From: a virus
IMG/VR virus record: IMGVR_UViG_3300028392_000065
Span: 1-64,000 of that record
Reading direction: 5' to 3' (one strand)
Length of the DNA stretch: 64,000 bases
The position numbers and the translations under genes were made by a program. Position 1 is the first letter of the stretch, and every line of letters begins with the position of its first letter. Under the pieces are notes generated by a model. It searched no databases. It saw nothing but the letters and a program-made list of their open reading frames with translations, and was not told where the DNA came from. Shown piece after piece: positions 31,725-39,125 of this stretch.

Positions 31725-31860
31725 ATCGGGTTGGGACAACTCTATCCGATACTAAATACACCGCCTAGGAGGATAACCTAAGCTACACAATGTAAGTAGC
31801 CGGACAAACCTTAAGGCAAAAAAACTACAAGCTCTGACACAAATTGTGTCGGGGCTTTTT
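31725..31860 (+). ncRNA. structured leader with three-way junction and terminator
   Basis: A first hairpin pairs ATCGG (31725-31729) with CCGAT (31746-31750), containing GTTG/CAAC. Next, CCG (31761-31763) and CGG (31801-31803) close a junction with TAGG/CCTA (31766-31769, 31777-31780) and GCTAC/GTAGC (31782-31786, 31796-31800). Finally GCTCTGACAC (31831-31840) pairs with GTGTCGGGGC (31846-31855) before five T. The next Shine-Dalgarno starts seven bases later. It looks like a riboswitch-style attenuator or a small RNA gene; no known class is recognised. Confidence 0.6.
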
Positions 31861-31875
31861 CTATTTGGAGGGCAA

Positions 31876-32265
31876 GTGGAGAAATCAAAAAACTATGCAC
31901 AATGGCTAATTAAGCGTTCTAGAAACAGAAACACGCAGTTAGTTACAGAAGCAATACAAAAAGCCCATGAAAAATACGTAAAGCAAATCAACTCTGATCT
32001 TTACGATGTTTGCATGGAGCAAGTCGGTCGCATCCTAGAAGATTATTTACCTACAGAATCTGCCACCATCCAAGCCTCAAACGTAGCCGAAAACATTAAA
32101 TTTCATTTGCACGATTCGCTTTCAGACATACACAAAGACATGCGACAGCAAATGGTCAACATTTCTAACACGCTCCTAACGCAGTTTAGCCTTAACGTAC
32201 ATGAGTTAGAAGAACTAATGAACAATGAGAAAGCAGGTCCAGGTGGATACGCCATTAGTAAATAG
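31876..32265 (+). CDS. helical protein, unknown
   Basis: I chose the GTG at 31876 with GGAGGG just upstream; the frame opens inside the leader terminator. The 129-residue product is helical throughout and has no cysteine pairs or membrane segment. It overlaps the next gene by 41 bases. Function unknown. Confidence 0.65.
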   Translation: MEKSKNYAQWLIKRSRNRNTQLVTEAIQKAHEKYVKQINSDLYDVCMEQVGRILEDYLPTESATIQASNVAENIKFHLHDSLSDIHKDMRQQMVNISNTLLTQFSLNVHELEELMNNEKAGPGGYAISK

Positions 32266-32488
32266 GCAATACCCATTCGGATCTGTTGAAGTGCACTACA
32301 ACGAAAAAGAAGGTGTGTCTGGACGTTACATCGTAATTGCGACAAGCAATAACGGTGACATCAAAGCACGCCTTTTTGAAAACGAAACCGCATGGTCCGA
32401 TGCAGAACGATACGCAAACGACTGCTTACACAAAATACTCAAAGACGCAGGTCGCGACTTTGACTACACACAAAACATCAGCCTCTAA
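32225..32488 (+). CDS. 87-aa protein, unknown
   Basis: The frame starts within the previous gene. It has a beta-rich first half (FGSVEVHYNEKEGVSGRYIVIATS) and a helical end (AWSDAERYANDCLHKILKDAG). The overlap suggests coupling. Function unknown. Confidence 0.62.
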   Translation: MRKQVQVDTPLVNRQYPFGSVEVHYNEKEGVSGRYIVIATSNNGDIKARLFENETAWSDAERYANDCLHKILKDAGRDFDYTQNISL

Positions 32489-32497
32489 GGAGAAAAC

Positions 32498-32719
32498 ATG
32501 GCAAAGAAAACTAAGCCAATGGTTTGGCTACGTAACCGAATGAGTGAACTTGGATACAGTTCGTTAGAACAAGTTGCCCAAGCCGTAGGTATTAACCGCG
32601 GAAACCTTTACAGGTACTTCACTTTAGAAACCCGCCCAAGCATCGCACTGCTACCAGCGCTATGCAAGGCCCTCGATGTTGATTACGAAACAATGCTAAA
32701 AGCACTACACGTTTCTTAA
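32498..32719 (+). CDS. Cro/CI-type HTH regulator
   Basis: The 73-residue protein is a complete XRE-type helix-turn-helix: WLRNRMSELGYSSLEQVAQAVGINRGNLYRYF, then PSIALLPALCKALDVDYETMLKAL. AAGGAG precedes the ATG. A small phage regulator of this kind binds operator DNA as a dimer; its target is not visible, though palindromes near 12061-12120 and 12295 are candidates. Confidence 0.85.
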   Translation: MAKKTKPMVWLRNRMSELGYSSLEQVAQAVGINRGNLYRYFTLETRPSIALLPALCKALDVDYETMLKALHVS

Positions 32720-32727
32720 TTGCCTAC

Positions 32728-32757
32728 GATGCTCAGCTACTTCCCTGGCTGAGCATC
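32728..32757 (+). terminator. 10-bp hairpin after HTH gene
   Basis: GATGCTCAGC (32728-32737) pairs exactly with GCTGAGCATC (32748-32757). No T run follows. A second hairpin (GCACACC/GGTGTGTG region, about 32785-32810) lies before the next gene, so the 114-base spacer is largely folded. Confidence 0.55.
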
Positions 32758-32833
32758 TAGGGGAAATAAGAAACACCTTATTACCCGCACACCACAGAGG
32801 TGTGTGTAACAAAAAAAACAAGGAGAAAGTAGC

Positions 32834-33742
32834 ATGAACGCTACAACCCCAGACGGTGTAACCGTCGCCCAAGCTGCAAAAGAAATGGCAGCAAACGTAC
32901 GAACCAAGGCTGCAATCAAACTGCAGTACCTACGCACACTAGCAGGCAAAATCATTGCCGACACCGCTGCATCACGCAGCAAGATTGTTTCATACTTCAA
33001 AGGTGCTTTTGGTTTCATTTGGAACGCTATCCCGCACACGGTACGTGGAACAATCCTTTCATCAATGATGGCCACACGAGAAGGCTATCTAGCACTCGTA
33101 CACCTCATCAAAACCGCAGTTGGTTTTGTAACTAAAGGGCTTGCAAAAGTTAACCACTTTGTTGATCGCGCAATTTTCAAAGCCGGAACAATGTTTGCTA
33201 AATTAGTCGGTATCTTCTCAAAGAAAGCTTCAGAGAAGGTAACTACATGGAACATCAAGTTCTCTGGTGTACGCGCCAAGGTTACAAACTTCCTAACAAT
33301 CAGCACAACCATTATCAGCACCAAGTTGACGCAAGCATTTACAGGCACAAAAGCTGTAAACTTCACCACAACTGGTGCTTCCGTGTTCACTGGTCTTGTT
33401 GCCGCTAATGCTCTTACAAAGGGTGCGGTTTCTAGTGCAATTAAGTTGATTCCATTCGTAGGAAAAATTGTTGCTGCCGGTATGTCTGGCCTAGGTGTTT
33501 TAGCGTCACTACTTGCTATCGCAACTGCTGGCGCGGTTATTGGTGCAGTAAGTTACTTCAAATTTAACTTTCCTTGGAACCGCAAGTCTGAGGATGCTGA
33601 AGTAATTGATCTTAGTGACATTGCGATTAACGACTCTGTTGAAACGGTAGAAACTTTCTTAGCTTCAGAGGAAGAGTCACTGGCCGCTATTGTTAACCAG
33701 TACCGTCCTACCAACATCAACAAGGGCAAGAAGCGCAAATAG
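32834..33742 (+). CDS. membrane-associated helical protein, 302 aa
   Basis: AAGGAG precedes the ATG. The protein is helical with repeated amphipathic stretches and hydrophobic segments (FVGKIVAAGMSGLGVLASLLAIATAGAVIGAVSYF near residues 215-250), then an acidic tail and a basic end (NINKGKKRK). Parts resemble tape-measure-like helices but the gene is in the early block. A membrane remodelling or superinfection role is possible but not shown. A strong terminator follows. Confidence 0.72.
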   Translation: MNATTPDGVTVAQAAKEMAANVRTKAAIKLQYLRTLAGKIIADTAASRSKIVSYFKGAFGFIWNAIPHTVRGTILSSMMATREGYLALVHLIKTAVGFVTKGLAKVNHFVDRAIFKAGTMFAKLVGIFSKKASEKVTTWNIKFSGVRAKVTNFLTISTTIISTKLTQAFTGTKAVNFTTTGASVFTGLVAANALTKGAVSSAIKLIPFVGKIVAAGMSGLGVLASLLAIATAGAVIGAVSYFKFNFPWNRKSEDAEVIDLSDIAINDSVETVETFLASEEESLAAIVNQYRPTNINKGKKRK

Positions 33743-33756
33743 TGCTTATAAGACAA

Positions 33757-33804
33757 GCGATGAGGAGTCAGGTCGATGATTGGCTTGACTCCTCATCGCC
33801 TTTT
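33757..33804 (+). terminator. strong 14-bp intrinsic terminator
   Basis: GCGATGAGGAGTCA (33757-33770) pairs perfectly with TGACTCCTCATCGC (33786-33799), followed by CTTTTC. It falls inside the formal start of the next open frame, so that gene probably starts later. Confidence 0.85.
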
Positions 33805-33819
33805 CTCAAAGAACCTTTA

Positions 33820-34704
33820 ATGGGGTATGAACGATGGGAATCAAACGATAGCGGTGTTTGGTATCCTATGGTTCAACCCCGTTCTAAAGGCTATGGGATA
33901 CACGTGGCGCAACTTTTGGCAGTCAACCACCACAGTTTTTATAGCGCGGTAAACGAGGTGTCTCTGGAAGTAAAGCCAGATGTACCTTACCTGTATCCCG
34001 TAATAGTTCAATGGGAATCCTTGATTGAAATAAACAATAAAGGAAAACGTGCCCCTACCGAACATGCCGCTTCATTTATGATGGACTACCCGTGCGTAGC
34101 AATCACACGATTCGATAGCCCAGCATCAGATGAAAGGTACGCGCAAGACAACATCCACTTGGAATTTGATTCAGATCGTCACCCATACGGAGACTTAATA
34201 CAAATAAGTCCAGAAATTGTGTGCCATGGATTTGTACCAATGTGGACCGTAATACCGATTAGTGAAAAGATAGCCAAACATCTAATTCATTCAGTCAGGG
34301 CATTAGAAAGCCAAGACTCAATGGGCATGCTGCAGTTTGACTGCATATGCGAACTGGAAGGCTATCACGAAGAAGATTGTGCATACGAAAACGATTACCA
34401 CAAAGATTGTGACTGTTACTTTACAGAAAACATTATGGCTACCGTTGAACGTCTGTACGATAAACCACCAAACCCACAAAAACGAATGGACAACCTAGGC
34501 TTGGAATTATGGGACATGGCTCTCGATAGTTTTCATAAAGGCTGGGAAGTTATTCATAACACGGAAGGACCAGAATGGGTCTCTTACTCACGGCTGTATC
34601 AATCGCCGTTCTTGGATTCTCCTGGGCTAAGCGCCAAGGAGTTGAAGGAATGGCAAGACTCAACCACTTCTCAAATGCAGCAGGAATACTCACGCGTATC
34701 CTGA
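33820..34704 (+). CDS. unknown protein, 294 aa
   Basis: The frame opens at a GTG at 33742, but a terminator hairpin occupies the first codons, so I prefer the ATG at 33820. The protein is acidic with many aromatic residues, a Cys-rich part near the middle (FDCICELEGYHEEDCAYENDYHKDCDCYF) and a Gln/Ser-rich end. No family recognised. Its last 130 bases overlap the next gene. Confidence 0.6.
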   Translation: MGYERWESNDSGVWYPMVQPRSKGYGIHVAQLLAVNHHSFYSAVNEVSLEVKPDVPYLYPVIVQWESLIEINNKGKRAPTEHAASFMMDYPCVAITRFDSPASDERYAQDNIHLEFDSDRHPYGDLIQISPEIVCHGFVPMWTVIPISEKIAKHLIHSVRALESQDSMGMLQFDCICELEGYHEEDCAYENDYHKDCDCYFTENIMATVERLYDKPPNPQKRMDNLGLELWDMALDSFHKGWEVIHNTEGPEWVSYSRLYQSPFLDSPGLSAKELKEWQDSTTSQMQQEYSRVS

Positions 34705-34880
34705 CAGTATTTGATGCGCTACGGCAAGTAGCGATGTGGTTTACCGGAGGCGGTGTGGGTTCCGGCCCACTCGGCGTTCCAATACCGGCAAAGGCTAGTA
34801 CACCAGCACCCGGACCAGCACCGCGACTATTTGGGGATAGCATTAAACCCGAACCCCGAATAGAAACTGTGTTTTCTTAA
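34575..34880 (+). CDS. small membrane protein overlapping previous gene
   Basis: The frame has GGAAGGA before an ATG at 34575 and a second site AAGGAG before an in-frame ATG at 34650. The product has an N-terminal hydrophobic helix (GLLLTAVSIAVLGFSWA), a helical middle and a Pro/Ala-rich tail (IPAKASTPAPGPAPR). The 130-base overlap with the preceding gene is unusual. If the second start is used the protein is 76 residues without the first helix. Confidence 0.6.
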   Translation: MGLLLTAVSIAVLGFSWAKRQGVEGMARLNHFSNAAGILTRILTVFDALRQVAMWFTGGGVGSGPLGVPIPAKASTPAPGPAPRLFGDSIKPEPRIETVFS

Positions 34881-34884
34881 TAGG

Positions 34885-34956
34885 TGCACGCCTGATCCTA
34901 TTCCTAGAGGGATGAACGACAACCTGCAGCTACTGTGCATGATAGTACAAGGTTGT
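34885..34956 (+). ncRNA. pseudoknotted 3' RNA element
   Basis: TGCAC (34885-34889) pairs with GTGCA (34935-34939), and ACAACCT (34919-34925) pairs with AGGTTGT (34950-34956). The two helices interleave, forming an H-type pseudoknot, with a small ATCC/GGAT hairpin inside. It lies after the last rightward gene and before the terminator. It could protect the mRNA 3' end or be a small RNA. Confidence 0.5.
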
Positions 34957-34981
34957 TTGGCTACTTGTTAAGTAAAGCCAA

Positions 34982-35009
34982 TTAGGGCACCCCTTCGGGG
35001 GTGCCCTAA
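34982..35009. terminator. bidirectional terminator between convergent blocks
   Basis: TTAGGGCACCCC (34982-34993) pairs perfectly over 12 bases with 34998-35009 around the stable loop TTCG. A run of nine T follows on the plus strand after a short gap. It separates the rightward early block from the leftward tail-fibre block. The 35010-35052 remainder holds no gene. Confidence 0.88.
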
Positions 35010-35052
35010 CTTGGTCTTTTTTTTTGCCCAAAAACAGGTCATTTTGCCACTT

Positions 35053-36468
35053 TTAAATAACCAAACACCTAAAAGCAATAGCAGTAGAATTAAGCCCAAA
35101 ATAAATATAAGTGAGCGTAGTAGCACCATCAGTGTACTTAACAGAAAATGCCTTATTACCAACCGTAGCTGTACCTTGAGTAAATGGAAGCAAACTCCAA
35201 GGCAGCAAAGCGTTAGCCATGCAATCAAACTTGAAAAAACGACCAGTAGCATCTTTTTGAAGGTAAATTAACCCATTACTACCATTCTCAAATGCAGTAC
35301 CAGTAGTGACAGTTTCCGAACCACCATACTGGTAACTGGTTAGTAAAGAAGTCCATGTATTAGTAGGAATGTCGTAATAGTCTAAGTTTCCTGTAGCGCC
35401 TCCTCTGAAAGAGTACAAACGGCGACCATTAATAATTGCAGACTCGTTAGTCCATGTAGTGTTGGTAGATGATCTGACCCAGTTGAGACTTACCCCTCCA
35501 GCACCAGCTGCTGATGCGCGTGCGCCACTAAGTGTAGACCATGTATTACCCGAAATAGAATATCTATAGATGGCAGTAGAAGCATTGCCAGTTAAATAAA
35601 TAAAATCATCATTACCTTCAATAGTGAAAGTGTTGGCTGAAGAAGGCGTCGCTGACCAACCTGACACAGTAAGAGATGTAGCATCATTTGCGGTAATAGT
35701 CCTGACTTGGCCAGTAGCTGTGTTTGTTCCATTAATACGAACCTGAAAGTTTACCCACTGGTTAGTAGCCCAAGTTTTGGAAGAAGAAACTAAAGTAGTA
35801 GAAGTTCCTGTGTTGACGGTGCCTGTAGAAAAAGACGCTAAATAACCACATGTAGTTTTCATAGCTAAATCTGCCGCGGCTCCCGTAGGTGCGCCTGTAA
35901 TGCTTAACGCAGCAGACCACGTATTAGTGGCAACATCGTAATACTTAAAGCCTGGTGTAGTCGCACCAGGCAAAAATACATAGTAGCGCCCAGTAAGTAG
36001 CAGGTATGTGCTTGTGCTGTCCGGGGCTGTAGTAAACGCCGAAGAAACTGTAAAAGTAGCGTTAGTTCCAACTGTATTAGAAGCAATTACGCGGTCCTGT
36101 CCCGCACCAGTGCCACCCGTAATACGAATAGTATATCCAGCAAGAGATCCAACAGTTGTAACGGCGGAGTTTAAAGTTGTTGTGGAGCCACCTGTAGCAG
36201 TACCAGTAGGCCCATTAGTATGATAAGCCCCGCAAACACCGGTACCAAAAGTACCATTCGCGAATGAAGGAGTTGGTAAAAGCACATAAGCGTCTTCATT
36301 AGGATCATACAAATATACAGACGTAGAACTAGCCACATACATTACCTGCTGGTCAGGTCCTTCTGACTGAATAAACGTTGAACCTGTAGCAGGAGTAGCA
36401 GGAAGGTTATTCACCATTTCCCACTGCTTGCGGTCAAGAATTTTTCTAAGATTTACCGTAGTTGCCAT
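35053..36468 (-). CDS. kelch-like beta-propeller tail fibre/tip protein
   Basis: The 471-residue protein has repeated motifs of the form YYDVATNTWSAAL, YRYSISGNTWSTLSG and DYYDIPTNTWTSL, typical of kelch/galactose-oxidase propeller blades. It starts with a helical stretch (NLRKILDRKQWEMVNNLPATP) and is very Thr/Ser/Gly-rich. As last gene of the leftward block it is a likely receptor-binding component. Confidence 0.8.
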   Translation of the reverse strand: MATTVNLRKILDRKQWEMVNNLPATPATGSTFIQSEGPDQQVMYVASSTSVYLYDPNEDAYVLLPTPSFANGTFGTGVCGAYHTNGPTGTATGGSTTTLNSAVTTVGSLAGYTIRITGGTGAGQDRVIASNTVGTNATFTVSSAFTTAPDSTSTYLLLTGRYYVFLPGATTPGFKYYDVATNTWSAALSITGAPTGAAADLAMKTTCGYLASFSTGTVNTGTSTTLVSSSKTWATNQWVNFQVRINGTNTATGQVRTITANDATSLTVSGWSATPSSANTFTIEGNDDFIYLTGNASTAIYRYSISGNTWSTLSGARASAAGAGGVSLNWVRSSTNTTWTNESAIINGRRLYSFRGGATGNLDYYDIPTNTWTSLLTSYQYGGSETVTTGTAFENGSNGLIYLQKDATGRFFKFDCMANALLPWSLLPFTQGTATVGNKAFSVKYTDGATTLTYIYFGLNSTAIAFRCLVI

Positions 36469-36480
36469 AAGTTATTTTCC

Positions 36481-36750
36481 TTAAGATACGACTATTGATT
36501 GCCGCAGAACACCCGCGGTATTAGCAAATTGTGAATATTGGTCCATAATTGCAGACACACCACCAAAGTTAGAAACGCTAGTAACAGTTCCTGCAGTAAC
36601 GGCAACACGCTGTGCACCAACCGATTGATCACGAAACCCTTGATTCTGAGCAATATCAGCCAAAAGAATCTCAATATTGTTCAAAATAGACAGCACACTT
36701 TGCTGCGTTACTTCAACGTTTAAATCACCAAACGCATTACGTACTGCCAT
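36481..36750 (-). CDS. small tail-fibre-associated protein
   Basis: The 89-residue product starts in TAATG with the previous gene. It is helical first (QQSVLSILNNIEILLADIAQN), then AVTAGTVTSVSNFGGVSAI, a beta pattern common in small tail proteins. It probably trims or connects fibres. Confidence 0.7.
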   Translation of the reverse strand: MAVRNAFGDLNVEVTQQSVLSILNNIEILLADIAQNQGFRDQSVGAQRVAVTAGTVTSVSNFGGVSAIMDQYSQFANTAGVLRQSIVVS

Positions 36751-37841
36751 TATGTTCCATCCTCAATCCAAAGAGTCAAACTAGACTGCGAAGTATCCCA
36801 CCACAAATACTTTGTACCTAATGATACCGTAGGGGAACTTGCCTGCACATATGTTTGTATCACAGACGCACCCAGCATATTTGAAGAAACAGTGCCTACA
36901 TCAGCTTGGGTTACTGCAGTACCAGAAATTTTACTAGGTAAAATTCCTGCACTAGTAGCAATGTCAGCATTAACAATGCTTGAAGAAGTTAAATTACCAG
37001 AACTATCGGCATGAACAACACCCGGTTGGCCTGAAGGATAAGTTCCTACCTGCGTATACATAACTTGTTGAACAGTAACAATCATTGAGGCAACAGCCGG
37101 AGACGCAGGCGATGTAGTCGCTGCTTGAGCCTCTAAAGTATTCGCCGCATCATTACTCATCCACACAAACTCAAGATAATCATTAGCCGCCAAGGTAAGC
37201 ACATAATTCCAAGCAGGAAGAACATGATGATTCTGGTTAGAAGTAGTTACCTCACCATTAGTCCAAGTTAAATCTGTACCATTTTTACGCAACCAAAAAT
37301 TTGCTATAGAAGTTCCATTATTTGAAACTTGTGCGGAAAACTGGATATTGTATGTTCCTGCGTAATTAAACGTAATTCTCGATTTATAGGTGGAATTTAT
37401 AGTAATTCCGTTATTTTCCGCAGTTGTGTTTAATGTAATGACTTTAGGGGTATTAGCGGCAGTTAATGTTTGTGTTGTCGTGTCATAAAAAGACCCATAA
37501 TAACCTAAAGCACCGCCAGCACCAGTCGCTCCTGTAGCACCATTAGCACCGTTAACTACGTTAAATGTTGATGTCGCTGAATCAGAATACGTAATCGTGT
37601 AGGTATCTGTTGTACCAGCTGCGCCAGTACCTGAAGTACGAACAATACTAGAAATACCATTACCAGTGGGACCAGGGACAGTACTATCCGCACCATCAGA
37701 ACCTTTAAGTCCTTGAGGGCCCTGGGGGCCCACAGAAGCCGCTGTGAGGCTTACAGAAGACGTCTGAACATCAAGAGTAATGTTATTGTCAACAACCGTC
37801 AGATTGACCGTATCCTTGCCAATTTCGACAATTTCACTCAT
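36750..37841 (-). CDS. collagen-like tail fibre protein
   Basis: The 363-residue protein has a beta start, a short collagen-like stretch (GPQGPQGLKGSDGADS, then PGPTGNG), and GANGATGATGAGGALG further on. A jelly-roll-like domain follows (TYNIQFSAQVSNNG, NYVLTLAANDYLEFVWMS), resembling C1q/TNF-type heads. It ends TKYLWWDTSQSSLTLWIEDGT. Trimeric fibre with a receptor-binding head is the likely role. The start overlaps the previous stop (ATGA). Confidence 0.82.
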   Translation of the reverse strand: MSEIVEIGKDTVNLTVVDNNITLDVQTSSVSLTAASVGPQGPQGLKGSDGADSTVPGPTGNGISSIVRTSGTGAAGTTDTYTITYSDSATSTFNVVNGANGATGATGAGGALGYYGSFYDTTTQTLTAANTPKVITLNTTAENNGITINSTYKSRITFNYAGTYNIQFSAQVSNNGTSIANFWLRKNGTDLTWTNGEVTTSNQNHHVLPAWNYVLTLAANDYLEFVWMSNDAANTLEAQAATTSPASPAVASMIVTVQQVMYTQVGTYPSGQPGVVHADSSGNLTSSSIVNADIATSAGILPSKISGTAVTQADVGTVSSNMLGASVIQTYVQASSPTVSLGTKYLWWDTSQSSLTLWIEDGT

Positions 37842-38182
37842 CGAGTAACCTCAGGAACAATAGTCACATCACCGCGAAGAAGCTTGCGAACCTCACTACC
37901 CGTATAAAGTTCAAGATCATAAACACCCGTACCAGGAGGCATAGCGGCAGTTAAAGCAGCTGAAGCAGTAATAGTAACCAACCCATCAGCACCTAAAGCA
38001 ATACCGCCATTTTCAGTAGTTAACAACAAAACAGGAGAAGTATCCGTATAGTTCTTACGAACCATCAGAGATGCAGTAAAGCCACTAAAATTAACAGCAA
38101 CATTATTGATTTTGTACGTAAAAGCAAGAGACCAAGTTCCACCTTGATCAATTTTTATCGGATAAACATGAGCGTTAGCCAT
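37838..38182 (-). CDS. baseplate/BppU-like small tail protein
   Basis: The 114-residue protein (IDQGGTWSLAFTYKINNVAVNFSGFTASLMVRKNYTD, ending LYTGSEVRKLLRGDVTIVPEVTR) matches the all-beta pattern of BppU-like N-terminal or fibre-adaptor domains. It is coupled to both neighbours (TAATG, ATGA). Confidence 0.72.
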   Translation of the reverse strand: MANAHVYPIKIDQGGTWSLAFTYKINNVAVNFSGFTASLMVRKNYTDTSPVLLLTTENGGIALGADGLVTITASAALTAAMPPGTGVYDLELYTGSEVRKLLRGDVTIVPEVTR

Positions 38183-38661
38183 TAGACAGGCCCAGACCTT
38201 CCCATTTCAATAAGGTTTGTACCATCAGAAATAAAATTAACCACCCAATATTTACCTGTAACAGCACCAGTAACTATAGTAGAAGCGGCCTTAAAACCCG
38301 TACTAAAAGTAATCGTATAAGACGTAGTGCCAGAAGTTAAAATCATTACAGCCGCCCTAGTACCTGCCACAGGAACAGTAGTCGTATAAGACGCGTTAGC
38401 GGTTGGGGTGACAACAACAGAATTACTAGAAGCCAAAGCCAAAGCAGTAGTGCCGTTAGCTAGCACAGTATGCTTGTTAGCAATTTTTGTAAAATCAGTA
38501 GCGTAAGACAAAAAATTCCAAGTCGTAACACCATCACCAATTTTAAACAAACCTGTATCAGTACCTGAAATAACACAACCAATTTCGCCTTGCGCTAAAA
38601 CAGGGTTGGCAGAATTCCAATTTGAATACGAATCTCGCCGTAACTGTATTTGAGTAGCCAT
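38182..38661 (-). CDS. tail fibre protein with conserved N-terminal attachment domain
   Basis: The N-terminus (QIQLRRDSYSNWNSANPVLAQGEIGCVISGTDTGLFKIGDGVTTWNFLSY) is the well-known small phage fibre attachment domain found at the start of many tail fibres and tropism proteins. The remaining 110 residues form beta structure. Total 159 residues. Confidence 0.85.
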   Translation of the reverse strand: MATQIQLRRDSYSNWNSANPVLAQGEIGCVISGTDTGLFKIGDGVTTWNFLSYATDFTKIANKHTVLANGTTALALASSNSVVVTPTANASYTTTVPVAGTRAAVMILTSGTTSYTITFSTGFKAASTIVTGAVTGKYWVVNFISDGTNLIEMGRSGPV

Positions 38662-39116
38662 TAACTAATTACCCCAACCCATGATGTCGTATTTGCAAGC
38701 CCGCCATCAATACTATCAACAATGCTTGTATTTACAGAGTCAATAAGAACAGACAAGCCAAACGGGGCAATCGTGTAACTACGGGCGGTACCACCAATAA
38801 CAACTGGCGAAGAAAGTGGCACAGTAAACAGCAAACTGCCACCAGTTAAAGCTGTACAAACCCCAATGTGAGTAATGGTTTTATTTGTGATGTTTGAAAA
38901 AGTAAGCGCACCAGTGTTTGCCGTAGCATTACCACTAGGACTAGTCCAACTAATTAACTGCCTACTAATACCGGGAATTTGGTTAGTTGCAGTATTAGAA
39001 GGATCAGGTTGCGCACTATAAATAGAAGCATAAGATGCGATAGCGCTAGGAGTCGTTCCGTTAAAACTATTAAAAAAAGCAGTAACTGCTGCACTGGATA
39101 CTGTACCTAAAGCCAT
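38661..39116 (-). CDS. minor tail protein
   Basis: The 151-residue protein has ISRQLISWTSPSGNATANTGALTFSNITNKTITHIGVCTALTGGSLLF, a pattern common in actinophage tail-tip proteins and shared with the 130-residue product at 43636. The two may be paralogues. It is coupled with the fibre gene downstream. Confidence 0.75.
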   Translation of the reverse strand: MALGTVSSAAVTAFFNSFNGTTPSAIASYASIYSAQPDPSNTATNQIPGISRQLISWTSPSGNATANTGALTFSNITNKTITHIGVCTALTGGSLLFTVPLSSPVVIGGTARSYTIAPFGLSVLIDSVNTSIVDSIDGGLANTTSWVGVIS

Positions 39117-39125
39117 AACAACATC

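Noticed and set aside
31768-31795. AGGAGG followed by an ATG-TAA start-stop pair as a regulatory mini-frame
   Set aside because: The 16-base spacing is too long for efficient initiation and the bases take part in the junction helices.
34891-34920. CTGATCC...GATGAACGA as a degenerate hammerhead
   Set aside because: Core positions do not match CUGANGA or GAAA; the stretch is better explained by the interleaved helices.
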